A stretch of 64,000 bases of DNA from Pseudomonas sp. GM48 (GTDB taxonomy: Bacteria; Pseudomonadota; Gammaproteobacteria; Pseudomonadales; Pseudomonadaceae). Shown here in pieces: positions 44,586-58,352 of the stretch. Location of the stretch: positions 1 to 64,000 of the forward strand of contig NZ_AKJM01000046.1 in assembly GCF_000282335.1 (NCBI RefSeq), in the 5' to 3' direction. The notes beneath the pieces are model-generated. The model saw only the letters and a list, made by a program, of their open reading frames with translations. It was not told the DNA's origin and did not search any database. The position numbers were made by a program, and so were the translations under genes. How positions within the stretch are numbered: position 1 is the first letter of the stretch; each line of letters starts with the position of its first letter.

Positions 44586-45572
44586 TTATTTGGGTTTCTT
44601 CGCAATCCGTAACGACTTGGCCTTGGCTTCCACCAGCAGGTACATCACCAGGGCAATCAACAACGGCAGGATGAAATAAATCGCCCGATAGGCCAGCAAG
44701 CCCGCCACCAGGCTGCCCCGCGAAAACTCGTGTTGCAGCAGCGCCACGAACACCGCCTCGAGCACGCCGAGCCCGGCCGGGATGTGCGTGATGACTCCGG
44801 CGATGGCGCTGATCAACAACACCCCCAGCACCAGTGGATAGTCGAGCTTGCCCGGCAGCAACATGAAAATCACCGCCGCCATCAGCGACCAGTTCAGGGC
44901 CCCGAGCGCCAGTTGCAGCACCGCCATGCGCAACGACGGCAGGTCAATCTCCATGCCGCGAATCGCCCATTCCCGACGCTTGGCAAACCGGCACGCCGCC
45001 AGGTACCCGGCGCTCAGCAGCAATAACAAGACCCCCACGCCTTGTAGCGCGCTACTGCTGAGTTTCCAGCCCGGCGGCATGCGCACCAGCCCGCTGCTGA
45101 ACACGGCGCCGGCAATCACCATGTAGCCGAACCAGTTGGTCGCCAGGCTCAGGCCAAGGATTTTCGCAATATTGCTCTTGCTGACCCCGAGCCGTGAATA
45201 CAACCGGTAGCGCATGGCGATGCCGCCGACCCAGGCACTCAGGTTCAGGTTGAAGGCGTAGCTGATGATTCCCACGGGCAGGATCTGTTTCCACGTCAGG
45301 TTCTGACGGATGTAGGTGCGGCCGATCAGGTCGAAGCAGGCGTACACCAGAAAACTCACCAGGGTCAGCCCCGACGCGATGATCAGCGTGCGTACCTTGA
45401 AGTCGGCCAGGTTATCGAACACTTCGTCCCACTCGATGCGCTGGGCGAGCATTGTGAACAGCACGATCAGCATCAGGAAAAACAGCATCGTCAGCGGTCG
45501 TTTCCAGCGGCTCCAGTGGGACTTGCCCGAATGTTTGGCGGGGGCCGGCGCGTGGGTCTCAGCGCGGTTCAT
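44586..45572 (-). CDS. YbhN-like integral membrane protein (lysylphosphatidylglycerol synthase TM-region family)
   Basis: 328 residues with seven to eight hydrophobic helices and no soluble domain (for example LTMLFFLMLIVLFTMLAQRI at 28-47). Related to the membrane half of MprF flippases, and to E. coli YbhN (318 residues). The start lies 14 bases inside the end of clsB. Within the ybhP-clsB-ybhN order it may move or position phospholipids made by ClsB; this is inferred from the neighbour and family. Confidence 0.85.
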   Translation of the reverse strand: MNRAETHAPAPAKHSGKSHWSRWKRPLTMLFFLMLIVLFTMLAQRIEWDEVFDNLADFKVRTLIIASGLTLVSFLVYACFDLIGRTYIRQNLTWKQILPVGIISYAFNLNLSAWVGGIAMRYRLYSRLGVSKSNIAKILGLSLATNWFGYMVIAGAVFSSGLVRMPPGWKLSSSALQGVGVLLLLLSAGYLAACRFAKRREWAIRGMEIDLPSLRMAVLQLALGALNWSLMAAVIFMLLPGKLDYPLVLGVLLISAIAGVITHIPAGLGVLEAVFVALLQHEFSRGSLVAGLLAYRAIYFILPLLIALVMYLLVEAKAKSLRIAKKPK

Positions 45573-46851
45573 GGTCAGCGCTCCCGGTTGGAGGAGGGAA
45601 GGGTTTCAGGCGAGGTTTATGCGCGGGCAACCAACCGGCCCACGCCGGGAAATGCCGCAGGAAGTGAAACACCAGAAAACCAATGGTCATGTGCCAGACA
45701 CGCCCGCGTGGCGCGATGTCGGGAGACATGACCTTGCAGTGGTTATCGCTGAGGTCTTCCAGGCGATCGAACAGATGACGATTGAAGTTGCGGTCGCGGA
45801 TCAGCACGTTGGCTTCCAGATTCATCGACAGGCTCAACGGGTCGAGGTTGCTCGAGCCGACGGTGCTCCAGTCTTCGTCCACCAACGCGACCTTGCCGTG
45901 CAGCGGGCGGTCGCAATATTCGTAGATCTTCACGCCGGACTTGAGCAAGTAATCGTAGGTCATGCGCGCTGCGAGCCTGGCCACCAGCATGTCTGGCTGG
46001 CCCTGCAGGATCAGCCGCACATCCACGCCCCGGCGCGCGGCGTTGCGGATCTCGCGCAGCAAGCGGAAACCGGGAAAGAAGTAGGCGTTGGCGATCACCA
46101 CTCGCCGCTGTGCCTGACGCAGCACCTGGCGATAAACCTCTTCGATGTCGCTCGGGTGTTCCCCGTTGTCGCGGTACACCAGCCGCACCTGGCCATCATG
46201 ATCGTTGAGGGCCAGTTCCGAACGCCGCACCCGGCGCCGCTGCCACCAGTATTTGGCCCGCACCGGGCGACCGCATTGCAGCAGGGCGAAGTGATGGATG
46301 TCGGCCACGGCCGGGCCTTGCACTTCCACCGAATAATCCTGCTTGGCCTCGGGGCCGAAATCGGCCAGGTGATCGGCGGAAAAATTGATCCCGCCGATGA
46401 AGGCAATGGTGCCGTCCACCACCACAATCTTGCGGTGCAGGCGCCGGAACCAGTTGGTGCGGATGCCCAGGCGTTTCGGTGCCGGGTCAAACATTTGCAG
46501 ATGGACGCCCGCTGCGGTCAGGTCGGTGAGGAACCCGGTACTCAGTTCACCGCAGCCAAAGCCGTCGAGGCTGACGGTGGTGCGCACGCCACGCCGAGCG
46601 GCTTCGATCAGGATCTGTTGCAGCTCATTGCCGACCTTGTCCTCGAACAGGATGAAGGTTTCCAGCAGGATTTCACTTTGCGCCCGGCGCAGAGCTTCAA
46701 ACACCCGGGGAAAATACGCTTCGCCATTTTCCAGCAACTCGACGCGGTTACTGCCTTGCCAGCCGTATTCGACATCGACCGCTATCGGCTCGCGGTTGGG
46801 CGGAGCGGGGATGTGTTCCAGCGTGGTTTTTTCCATCGACTGGCTGCTCAT
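45559..46851 (-). CDS. clsB: Cardiolipin synthase B
   Basis: Phospholipase D-superfamily enzyme making cardiolipin (and, in E. coli, phosphatidylglycerol) by phosphatidyl transfer. 430 residues, two HKD motifs: H139-K141-D146 (HRKIVVVDG) and H318-K320-D325 ([10 protein letters not shown]). No N-terminal membrane helices, as in ClsB and unlike ClsA. Overlaps ybhP upstream by 4 bases and ybhN downstream by 14 bases, so the three are coupled. Confidence 0.92.
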   Translation of the reverse strand: MSSQSMEKTTLEHIPAPPNREPIAVDVEYGWQGSNRVELLENGEAYFPRVFEALRRAQSEILLETFILFEDKVGNELQQILIEAARRGVRTTVSLDGFGCGELSTGFLTDLTAAGVHLQMFDPAPKRLGIRTNWFRRLHRKIVVVDGTIAFIGGINFSADHLADFGPEAKQDYSVEVQGPAVADIHHFALLQCGRPVRAKYWWQRRRVRRSELALNDHDGQVRLVYRDNGEHPSDIEEVYRQVLRQAQRRVVIANAYFFPGFRLLREIRNAARRGVDVRLILQGQPDMLVARLAARMTYDYLLKSGVKIYEYCDRPLHGKVALVDEDWSTVGSSNLDPLSLSMNLEANVLIRDRNFNRHLFDRLEDLSDNHCKVMSPDIAPRGRVWHMTIGFLVFHFLRHFPAWAGWLPAHKPRLKPFPPPTGSADHEPR

Positions 46852-47660
46852 AGCTCGATCTCCACCGACAGCGGTGCGTGGTCGGAAAGGTGCGACCAGG
46901 GCCGGATTGTCAGCACGCGTGGATGGCTGGCCTTGAGGTTGCGTACGTAAATGCGGTCCAGGCGCAATACCGGCAAGCGCGCCGGGAAACTGCGCGCCGG
47001 TTTGCCATGGTGCGCGGCGAAGACTTCACGCAGACCGCTGGGCTTGAGCAGCGCATCGGCGCGCTGGCGCCAGTCGTTGAAGTCTCCGGCGACGATGACC
47101 GGGGCGTCGCCGGGCAGGGAGTCCAGGCGCTGGGCGAGCAATTTCAGTTGTGCCGTGCGGTGGGTTTCGCGCAGCCCCAGGTGCACGCAAATGGCATGTA
47201 CCTCCTGGCCGTCGCCGGGCAAGCGCAACACACAATGCAACAGCCCGCGGTTCTCGTGCCCGCTGATGGACACGTCGAGGTTGTCGTGGCGGATAATCTG
47301 GAATTTCGACAACAGCGCATTGCCGTGATCGCCCGCCGGATACACCGCATTGCGTCCATAGGCGAACTGTGGCCACAGGGTGTCGGCGAGGAACTCGTAT
47401 TGCGGCATCGTCGGCCAGTTGGTGTAGCGTTTGGGGTGCTGCTCGTGGGTGCCGTGGACCTCCTGCAAAAACACCACGTCGGCAGACACGCTGCGCACCG
47501 CTTCACGCAGTTCCGGCAGGATGAAACGCCGGTTGAGCGCGGTGAAACCTTTATGGGTGTTGACCGTCAGCACCGTGAAACGACAAGTGACGGACGGACC
47601 CTGTACCTGCGTGTCGGTTGCGTTTGAGTGTGCGGGAATACCGGTGTGATTCGCTGTCAT
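46848..47660 (-). CDS. Endonuclease/exonuclease/phosphatase family protein (YbhP-like)
   Basis: 270 residues with the EEP metal-enzyme motifs: N34 (LTVNTHKG), E67 (VVFLQEVHG), [11 protein letters not shown] near 195 and the C-terminal [12 protein letters not shown] with catalytic Asp-His. First gene of the ybhP-clsB-ybhN unit; in relatives it is thought to be a phosphodiesterase rather than a nuclease, possibly on lipid headgroups. The start codon is uncertain: residues 1-25 are poorly conserved-looking and a later Met is not available close by. Confidence 0.85.
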   Translation of the reverse strand: MTANHTGIPAHSNATDTQVQGPSVTCRFTVLTVNTHKGFTALNRRFILPELREAVRSVSADVVFLQEVHGTHEQHPKRYTNWPTMPQYEFLADTLWPQFAYGRNAVYPAGDHGNALLSKFQIIRHDNLDVSISGHENRGLLHCVLRLPGDGQEVHAICVHLGLRETHRTAQLKLLAQRLDSLPGDAPVIVAGDFNDWRQRADALLKPSGLREVFAAHHGKPARSFPARLPVLRLDRIYVRNLKASHPRVLTIRPWSHLSDHAPLSVEIEL

Positions 47661-47766
47661 GTCACCTGCCGCCTGACTGCACCTGTTTTTGGATGACTCT
47701 GGGGCAGTGGCGAAAGTTTCGATGGGGCTACGGACGGTACCCGACTTGAACTCACATCCATCCAGT

Positions 47767-47853
47767 GTGGGAGCGGGCTTGCTCGCGAAGGCGTCGGCAC
47801 ACTCAACAATGAGGTGACTGACACACCGCTTTCGCGAGCAAGCCCGCTCCCAC
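47767..47853. repeat. REPIN-like inverted REP pair 3
   Basis: GTGGGAGCGGGCTTGCTCGC from 47767 and its inverted partner ending 47853 (one extra T in the stem). Lies in the 201 bases between the ybhP start and the MFS stop, ending 9 bases from that stop. Confidence 0.92.
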
Positions 47854-47861
47854 AGGGTTTA

Positions 47862-49073
47862 TCAGTGGCCGGTGATAATGCGGGCAGAGCCCTCGGCCGG
47901 TTCGGCGAACACCGGGCCGAGGCGATCAAGACGTCCACTCCACGCGGTCAATGCCAGCGCCACCAGCACCACCAGGCCACCGATCCACGCGGTATGAATC
48001 AACCCCATGTGGGCGACGATCAGGCCACCGCCCCAGGCGCCACCGGCAATGCCGAGGTTGAACGCCGCAATGTTCAGGCCGGAGGCCACGTCCACGGCAC
48101 GGGGCGTGTAATGCTCGGCCTGGCGCACCACGTACACCTGCAATCCCGGCACGTTGCCGAATGCCACGGCACCCCAGACCAGCACGGTGGCCAGCGCCAG
48201 CCAAGGATTGCCGGCCGTGAAAGTCAGCACGAACAACACGGCGGCGAGCAGGGCAAAGATGATTTTCAGGGCGCTGATCGGACCGCGTTTGTCCGCCAGT
48301 TTGCCGCCCCAGATATTGCCGACGGCCACAGAGATGCCATAGACCAGCAACACCAGGCTGACGGTGCTGGCGCTGAAGCCGGAGAGGTCCTGAAGAATCG
48401 GCGCGAGAAAGGTAAAGGCAATGAACGAGCCGCCGTAGCCGACTGCCGTCATCGCATACACCAGCAACAGGCGAGGTTGCTTGAGTACCTGCAATTGCTG
48501 CAACAACGACGCGGGTTTGCTGTGGGCGATAGTTTTCGGCACGTAGATCAGGCTGCCGATGAAGGCGATGACACCCAGTGCCGAAACGGCAAGGAAGGTT
48601 TCACGCCAGCCGAAATGCTGGCCGATGAATGTCCCCAGCGGCACGCCGGTGACCAGCGCGACGGTCAGGCCGGTGAACATGATGGCAATCGCGCTGGCGG
48701 CTTTTTCCTTCGGCACTAGACTGGTGGCGATGGTCGAGCCGATCGAGAAAAACACCCCGTGGGCCAGGCCGGTGACGATCCGTGCGAGGATCAGCGACTC
48801 GTAGCTCGGTGCTTGCCACGCCAGCAGGTTGCCGAGGGTGAACAGCACCATCAGCGACAACAGCAGCAATTTGCGCGGCACCTTGCCGGTAAGGGCGGTC
48901 AGCACCGGGGCGCCGACGGCGACGCCAAGGGCGTACAGGCTGACCAGCAGGCCGGCGGATGGCAGACTGACGCCGAGATCGGCGCCGATGGTGGGTAACA
49001 GGCCAACGATAACGAACTCGGTCGTCCCGATGGCGAAGGCGCTGAGGGTCAGCGCGAGCAGGGCAATGGGCAT
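47862..49073 (-). CDS. MFS transporter of the AraJ/YdhP DHA1 group
   Basis: 403 residues, twelve hydrophobic helices, from ATG 49073 (MPIALLALTLSAFAIGTTEF) with CGGAG 10 bases upstream. A frame open to 49382 runs through a repeat and is rejected. The TM1 signature TEFVIVGLLPTI and motif-A-like TALTGKVPRKLLLL are typical of sugar/drug efflux permeases such as AraJ and YdhP. Substrate unknown; a lone gene. Confidence 0.88.
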   Translation of the reverse strand: MPIALLALTLSAFAIGTTEFVIVGLLPTIGADLGVSLPSAGLLVSLYALGVAVGAPVLTALTGKVPRKLLLLSLMVLFTLGNLLAWQAPSYESLILARIVTGLAHGVFFSIGSTIATSLVPKEKAASAIAIMFTGLTVALVTGVPLGTFIGQHFGWRETFLAVSALGVIAFIGSLIYVPKTIAHSKPASLLQQLQVLKQPRLLLVYAMTAVGYGGSFIAFTFLAPILQDLSGFSASTVSLVLLVYGISVAVGNIWGGKLADKRGPISALKIIFALLAAVLFVLTFTAGNPWLALATVLVWGAVAFGNVPGLQVYVVRQAEHYTPRAVDVASGLNIAAFNLGIAGGAWGGGLIVAHMGLIHTAWIGGLVVLVALALTAWSGRLDRLGPVFAEPAEGSARIITGH

Positions 49074-49197
49074 GGCTGCAACTCCGGTGGTTGATTCGAT
49101 GGAGCGCAGTGTCGGGATTTTGCTCGTGCGGAAAAATACAGGGATGGACATTTGATATTTGCCTTGGACGCAAAGATCACAAGTGCGGGTGTTAGTC

Positions 49198-49330
49198 TGT
49201 GGCGAGGGAGCTTGCTCCCGCTCGACTGCGCAGCAGTCGCAAGCTCGTCGAACGCGGTGAGTCTGATGAATCTGACTGTAAGGTATTGGGGGCGCTTCGC
49301 ACCCCTGCGGGAGCAAGCTCCCTCGCCACA
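49198..49330. repeat. Inverted repeat of a second REP family (copy A)
   Basis: GTGGCGAGGGAGCTTGCTCC followed by CGCTCGACTGCGCAGCAGTC, with the inverted outer arm GGGAGCAAGCTCCCTCGCCAC ending at 49330. Occupies most of the 353-base gap 49074-49426 between the divergent MFS and MscS genes; the remaining bases must hold both promoters, of which I can identify none. Confidence 0.88.
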
Positions 49331-49426
49331 TGGGGTATCGCCATTCGGCTATCTGCTGGCAATGCCCGAACTTGCCCGGCATTTCTCGATCAGTTCCTTA
49401 CAGACACAGCCAAAGGAGCGGGTGCT

Positions 49427-51556
49427 TTGATCAGGCTCAAGAGCGCGATACTGCTGGGGGCGTTACTGCTTCTGGGCAGCGAGGAACTGGAAGCCGCCGC
49501 GATACCGGGGTTGCCGGCCGTTGCGACCGCCGCGACACCGCTGGCCCACCCCGAGCCGCTGGTACAGGGCGGGTTGCTCGGTGCCATCAGTTCAAGCATC
49601 GACGAGGCCCAGACCAAACTCGATCTCAACGAAAACCTGGTCGACGTCTGGCGCCTGCGTGCCGATCGCGCAGCCGATGAAGTGGAGCAACTGGTCAATC
49701 AGCCATCGGCCCGTTCGCCCTGGAGCGTCGCCGGGGATTTCCTGCTGCTGACCTGCGTGTGGGCGGTCGTGTTTGCCGGGCTTTGGCTGCTTGGGCGGCT
49801 GACCGCCAGACGCCTGTGCGAGCAGCGTTTACTGCTCAGGCGCGAACGGGGCCAGGCGTTGCTCGGTTACGTGCTGCCCTACGCCCTTCCGGCGGTGATC
49901 AGTTTGCCGTTGACGATTTATGCCAGCCAGTTTTTGCCGATATCGGCCGGTCGGGCGCTGGCGCTGTGTTTGGCTTATGCCACAAGCGCGGGGATCTTTG
50001 CCGCGTCATTGGTGATGTCGCTGATGATGGTGTTCAATGCCGGCCACAAGCGCCGGGCGGTGCAGATCATCCGTGAGAAAAGTCCCCGGCCTTTGTTTGG
50101 TATCGGCTTTCTGGTGGCCTTGAGCGATGCCCTGACCAGTCCGCAGATCTCCCTTCAACTGGGCAGCAACCTCACCAGCAGCATTGCGGTGTTCACCGGG
50201 TTGGCGGCCTCGATTTCCTTCGGCTTGCTGGTGATTCGCATGCGTCGCCCGGTCGCTCATGTGATCCGCATCCTGCCGTTGGCTCAACGTCTCGGCCAAC
50301 CGGCATTACGTGAAACCCTGCGGATTTTTTCCGGGCTCTGGTATTGGCCGATTCTGCTGATGGTGCTGGTTTCGGTGATCAACCTGATCGGCGCCGGGGC
50401 GGACAACCAGAGAGTGCTGCGCAGCGCCTTGTTCACCACGGTGTTGCTGATTGCCACGGTGTTTCTCAGCACCACGCTGCATCATCTGTTCAAGGCGCGC
50501 AGCGAAGCGGACCAGCGCCGCAGCGGCGCATACAAGGAGCGCTTCCTCAACCTTTCCCATGCCTTGCTGCGTATCGGCATGGCTGTCGTCTTCATCGATA
50601 TTCTCGGGCGGATCTGGGGCGTATCTCTGTTCGAGTTTGCGGTGAGTAATGCCGTGGGCCGGGCGATCAGTGATTCCCTGAGCCACATCGGCCTGATCCT
50701 GCTGGTGACCTGGATGGTCTGGGTAGTGCTCGACACGGCGATTCAGGAAGCCCTGAAACCGCCGACCAACAAGCGCTCGGCGCGCCAGCCGAGTACGCGT
50801 ATCAAGACCATCCTGCCGTTGCTGCGTAACGCGATCAAAATCATCCTGGTGGTGATCTGCGCTATCACCACCATGGCCAACCTGGGGATCAACGTCGCAC
50901 CATTCCTGGCCGGTGCCGGGGTCATTGGCCTGGCAATCGGTTTCGGTTCCCAGCAACTGGTGCAGGACGTGATCACCGGGTTGTTCATCATCATCGAAGA
51001 CACCCTGTCCATCGGTGACTGGGTGGTGCTCGACTCCGGGCACGCCGGCACGGTCGAAGGCCTGACCATCCGCACCTTGCGCCTGCGTGATGGCAAGGGC
51101 TTCGTGCACTCGGTGCCGTTCGGCCAGATCAAGGCCGTGACCAACCAATCGCGGCAATTCGCCTATGCGTTTTTCTCGGTGCAATTCACCTACGACACCG
51201 ATGTCGACAAGGCCATTGAACTGATCCGCGAGGCCGGGCATTCCATCAGCAGCGACGCGTTCCTGCGCTACAACCTGCAAGGGCCGCTGGATGTGTTTGG
51301 CGTAGACAGGATGGACCTCAACGGCGTGGTGCTGACCGCGCAATTCCGTACGGTGTCCGGTGGCCAATATGCGGTGAGCCGGGCGTTCAACCAGCGTTTG
51401 AAAAAGCTTGTGGATAACTGCCCGTGGGTGCATTTCGCGCAAACTTATCCACAACAGGCGCTGGTGCCGCGGCATCCGGTCGAGCCACCGCTGGAGGCTG
51501 GAGCTGAGCCGGAGCATGTGGCGGTGCTGATGCCGGATCGGCCGCGGTCTCAATAG
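49427..51556 (+). CDS. Large MscS-family mechanosensitive channel (YbiO-like)
   Basis: 709 residues from TTG 49427, chosen because AAAGGAG lies 9 bases upstream and it gives a clean signal peptide (residues 1-23, cleavage near EAAA). The frame open further upstream is repeat DNA. After a short periplasmic domain come many membrane helices; the pore and beta domain are at about 475-600 (PFLAGAGVIGLAIGFGSQQL, DTLSIGDWVVLDSGHAGTVE). Releases solutes on osmotic downshock. The size resembles E. coli YbiO (741) rather than MscS (286). Confidence 0.88.
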   Translation: MIRLKSAILLGALLLLGSEELEAAAIPGLPAVATAATPLAHPEPLVQGGLLGAISSSIDEAQTKLDLNENLVDVWRLRADRAADEVEQLVNQPSARSPWSVAGDFLLLTCVWAVVFAGLWLLGRLTARRLCEQRLLLRRERGQALLGYVLPYALPAVISLPLTIYASQFLPISAGRALALCLAYATSAGIFAASLVMSLMMVFNAGHKRRAVQIIREKSPRPLFGIGFLVALSDALTSPQISLQLGSNLTSSIAVFTGLAASISFGLLVIRMRRPVAHVIRILPLAQRLGQPALRETLRIFSGLWYWPILLMVLVSVINLIGAGADNQRVLRSALFTTVLLIATVFLSTTLHHLFKARSEADQRRSGAYKERFLNLSHALLRIGMAVVFIDILGRIWGVSLFEFAVSNAVGRAISDSLSHIGLILLVTWMVWVVLDTAIQEALKPPTNKRSARQPSTRIKTILPLLRNAIKIILVVICAITTMANLGINVAPFLAGAGVIGLAIGFGSQQLVQDVITGLFIIIEDTLSIGDWVVLDSGHAGTVEGLTIRTLRLRDGKGFVHSVPFGQIKAVTNQSRQFAYAFFSVQFTYDTDVDKAIELIREAGHSISSDAFLRYNLQGPLDVFGVDRMDLNGVVLTAQFRTVSGGQYAVSRAFNQRLKKLVDNCPWVHFAQTYPQQALVPRHPVEPPLEAGAEPEHVAVLMPDRPRSQ

Positions 51557-51573
51557 TTTTTTGTCGACAGTAC

Positions 51574-51663
51574 TGGCCCCTTCGCGGGCAAGCCCGCTCC
51601 CACAGGGGGATTTGTGAACGACACAAATCAACTGTGGGAGCGGGCTTGCTCGCGAAGGGGCCA
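51574..51663. repeat. REPIN-like inverted REP pair 4
   Basis: Near-perfect inverted pair: TGGCCCCTTCGCGGGCAAGC... and ...CTCGCGAAGGGGCCA, fitting exactly between the convergent mscS-like and lhr genes, 17 and 12 bases from their stops. The stem extends 7 bases beyond the usual REP arms. Confidence 0.93.
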
Positions 51664-51675
51664 GACCAGACACCC

Positions 51676-55992
<4,317 letters not shown>

Positions 55993-56058
55993 GCAGCAAG
56001 TTATGCGGGTGGGGGCCGAAGATGCAAGTACCGCTCGGGATCTCTAGTGGCCTTCAGG

Positions 56059-56144
56059 GCCCCTTCGCGGGCAAGCCCGCTCCCACAGGGGATCGGCGGT
56101 GTACCCAAATCCAGTGTGGGAGCGGGCTTGCCCGCGAAGAGGCC
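56059..56144. repeat. REPIN-like inverted REP pair 5
   Basis: GCCCCTTCGCGGGCAAGCCC... with inverted ...GGGCTTGCCCGCGAAGAGGC. Located in the 308-base gap 55993-56300 between divergent lhr and the RmlD-like gene. The rest of that gap shows no gene or clear promoter. Confidence 0.92.
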
Positions 56145-56300
56145 AGTCCAGGCACCGCAAAAGTCGGACATCTACACTTTACGGATGACGGTTGCGCACT
56201 AAACCCGCAAAATGCAACGATTCCGGCAATTACCAACGACATCGCCTGGGTGCGGTGTCGATAAAGCCATTGTTCCAATCAGACTGGGCCTGCTGACTCT

Positions 56301-57185
56301 ATGCGAATGCGCCTTATGTTACTGGGCGGCGGAAATGCCCTTGGGCAGGCGCTGATTCGCCTCGGTGCGGAGGAAGACATCGGTTTCCTCGCCCCCCGCC
56401 CGCCCGAAAACGGCTGGGACGCCGCGAGCCTGACACAACTGCTCGACGACACCCGTCCCGATGCGTTGATCAACCTTGCCTACTACTTCGACTGGTTCCA
56501 GGCCGAAGCGGTCAGCGAACAGCGCCTGGCCGGGCAAGAGCGTGCGATCGAACGTCTGGCGGAACTGTGCCAGCACCACAACATCGTTCTGCTGCAACCT
56601 TCGAGCTATCGAGTATTCGATGGCTCCCGCGCCACCGCCTACAGCGAAAAAGACGAACCGGTGCCCCTGGGCCTTCGCGGCCAGGCCTTGTGGCGGATCG
56701 AGCAAAGCGTTCGCGCCACCTGCCCGCAACACGTGCTGCTGCGTTTCGGCTGGTTGCTGGATGACAGCCCGGACGGCACCCTTGGGCGCTTCCTCGCCCG
56801 CGCCGAACAACCCGAAGAACTGCTTATGGCCGATGACCGGCGCGGCAATCCGACACCGGTCGACGATGCTGCCCGCGTGATCATTTCAGTGCTCAAGCAA
56901 CTCGATTGCGCCGCGCCGCTGTGGGGCACCTACCACTATGCCGGGCATGAGGCGACCACGCCGCTGGCGCTGGGGCAGGCGATACTGACCGAAGCCCGCA
57001 GCCTGCATCCGCTGGCTATCGAAGCCCCGACCGCCCAGGCCCACGCCGCGTGTCCGGATGCTGCGCAAGAGCCGCAACACGCGGTATTGGCCTGCAAAAA
57101 AATTCTGCACACCTTCGGAATCAAACCGCGCGCCTGGCGTGCGGCGCTTCCCGCTCTACTGGACAGGTTCTATCGCCATGGCTGA
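56301..57185 (+). CDS. RmlD-like NAD(P)-binding protein with altered active site
   Basis: 294 residues of the dTDP-4-dehydrorhamnose reductase (RmlD) type short-chain fold. N-terminal LLGGGNALGQAL (7-18) is the nucleotide loop; DALINLAYYFDW and LLQPSSYRVFDG follow family blocks. The catalytic Tyr-x-x-x-Lys, normally in YGKSK, aligns to RGQAL (R126 and L130), so reductase activity of the usual kind is doubtful. Overlaps the downstream epimerase by 8 bases; the pair corresponds to genes beside oprG in P. aeruginosa. No clear ribosome-binding site; ATG at 56307 is an alternative. Confidence 0.85.
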   Translation: MRMRLMLLGGGNALGQALIRLGAEEDIGFLAPRPPENGWDAASLTQLLDDTRPDALINLAYYFDWFQAEAVSEQRLAGQERAIERLAELCQHHNIVLLQPSSYRVFDGSRATAYSEKDEPVPLGLRGQALWRIEQSVRATCPQHVLLRFGWLLDDSPDGTLGRFLARAEQPEELLMADDRRGNPTPVDDAARVIISVLKQLDCAAPLWGTYHYAGHEATTPLALGQAILTEARSLHPLAIEAPTAQAHAACPDAAQEPQHAVLACKKILHTFGIKPRAWRAALPALLDRFYRHG

Positions 57186-58107
57186 CGGTCCCGTTTTGAT
57201 CACCGGCGGTGCCGGTTTCATTGGTTCGCACCTGACTGACGCCCTGCTTGCCAAGGGCCATGCGGTGCGGATTCTCGATGACCTGTCCACCGGCAAGCGC
57301 AGCAATCTGCCGCTGGATAATCCCAAGGTCGAACTGATCGTCGGCGACGTGGCCGATGCGGCCGTGGTCGCCCAGGCGATGGCCGGTTGCAGCGCCGTGG
57401 CGCACCTGGCCGCCGTGGCTTCGGTGCAGGCCTCGGTGGACGATCCGGTGCGCACGCACCAGAGCAACTTCATCGGCACGCTGAACGTCTGCGAAGCCAT
57501 GCGCCAGGCTGGGGTCAAGCGCGTGCTGTTTGCTTCCAGCGCGGCGGTGTATGGCAACAATGGCGAAGGTGAGTCGATCGACGAAGACACGCCCAAAGCA
57601 CCGTTGACGCCTTATGCGGCGGACAAACTGGCCGGTGAACATTACTTCGATTTCTACCGCCGCCAGCATGGGCTGGAGCCGGTGATTTTCCGCTTCTTCA
57701 ACATCTACGGCCCACGCCAGGATCCGTCCTCGCCGTACTCCGGGGTGATCAGCATTTTCAGCGAGCGCGCGCAAAAGGGCCTGCCGATCACCGTGTTCGG
57801 AGATGGCGAGCAGACCCGGGATTTTGTCTACGTTGAAGACCTGGTCGACTTGCTGGTGCAGGCTATCGAGAAGCCCCGGGTCGAAGACGGTGCGGTCAAC
57901 GTGGGCTGGAACCAGGCGACGACCCTCAAGCAAATGCTCGAAGCGCTCGAAGCCGTGGTTGGTCAGTTGCCATCAGTGAGCTACGGTCCGGCGCGTTCCG
58001 GTGACATCCGCCATTCCCGGGCGAATAACCGGCGTCTGCTGGAGCGCTTTCACACCTCCTCGCAAACGCCGATGAGCGTGGGGCTGGCGCGGTTGTTGGG
58101 GCGCTGA
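57178..58107 (+). CDS. NAD-dependent epimerase/dehydratase (GalE/WbpP-like)
   Basis: 309 residues from ATG 57178, coupled to the preceding gene. Rossmann motif TGGAGFIGSHL (9-19), catalytic Ser-Ser-Ala and Y-x-x-x-K in TPYAADKLAGE, substrate-site FNIYGPRQ and DFVYVEDLV. An intact extended short-chain reductase acting on a nucleotide sugar. Product not assignable; it may work with the RmlD-like partner on a surface polysaccharide precursor. Confidence 0.9.
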   Translation: MADGPVLITGGAGFIGSHLTDALLAKGHAVRILDDLSTGKRSNLPLDNPKVELIVGDVADAAVVAQAMAGCSAVAHLAAVASVQASVDDPVRTHQSNFIGTLNVCEAMRQAGVKRVLFASSAAVYGNNGEGESIDEDTPKAPLTPYAADKLAGEHYFDFYRRQHGLEPVIFRFFNIYGPRQDPSSPYSGVISIFSERAQKGLPITVFGDGEQTRDFVYVEDLVDLLVQAIEKPRVEDGAVNVGWNQATTLKQMLEALEAVVGQLPSVSYGPARSGDIRHSRANNRRLLERFHTSSQTPMSVGLARLLGR

Positions 58108-58122
58108 GGATCTTGCAGATAC

Positions 58123-58153
58123 AAAAAAGGCGCCTTTGACAGGCGCCTTTTTT
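58123..58153. terminator. Bidirectional terminator after the epimerase gene
   Basis: AAAAAAGGCGCCT (58123-58135) / AGGCGCCTTTTTT (58141-58153), loop TTGAC. Symmetric A/T flanks. Confidence 0.93.
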
Positions 58154-58188
58154 GTGGCCGGAATTTGCGTTAAAGCGGACGCAATCCC

Positions 58189-58320
58189 TGTGGCGAGGGA
58201 GCTTGCTCCCGCTCGACTGCGCAGCAGTCGCAATCCAGGCAATGCGGTTTGTCTGAGTCACCGCTTCTGCCGGTTTTGGGGCTGCTTCGCAACCCGGCGG
58301 GAGCAAGCTCCCTCGCCACA
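58189..58320. repeat. Inverted repeat of the second REP family (copy B)
   Basis: Same arms as the copy at 49198-49330: GTGGCGAGGGAGCTTGCTCC + CGCTCGACTGCGCAGCAGTC at the left, inverted GGAGCAAGCTCCCTCGCCAC at the right. The central part differs between copies, with a shared GCTTCGCA(A/C)CCC element. Lies between convergent epimerase and oprG genes. Confidence 0.9.
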
Positions 58321-58352
58321 ATGACCCGCACTCACCACCACGTGATTGCTCT

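Noticed and set aside
49074..49426. Extended N-termini for the MFS exporter (to 49382) and the MscS-like channel (from 49199)
   Set aside because: Both extensions translate the inverted repeat. Better starts with ribosome-binding sites and proper membrane or signal segments lie at 49073 and 49427.
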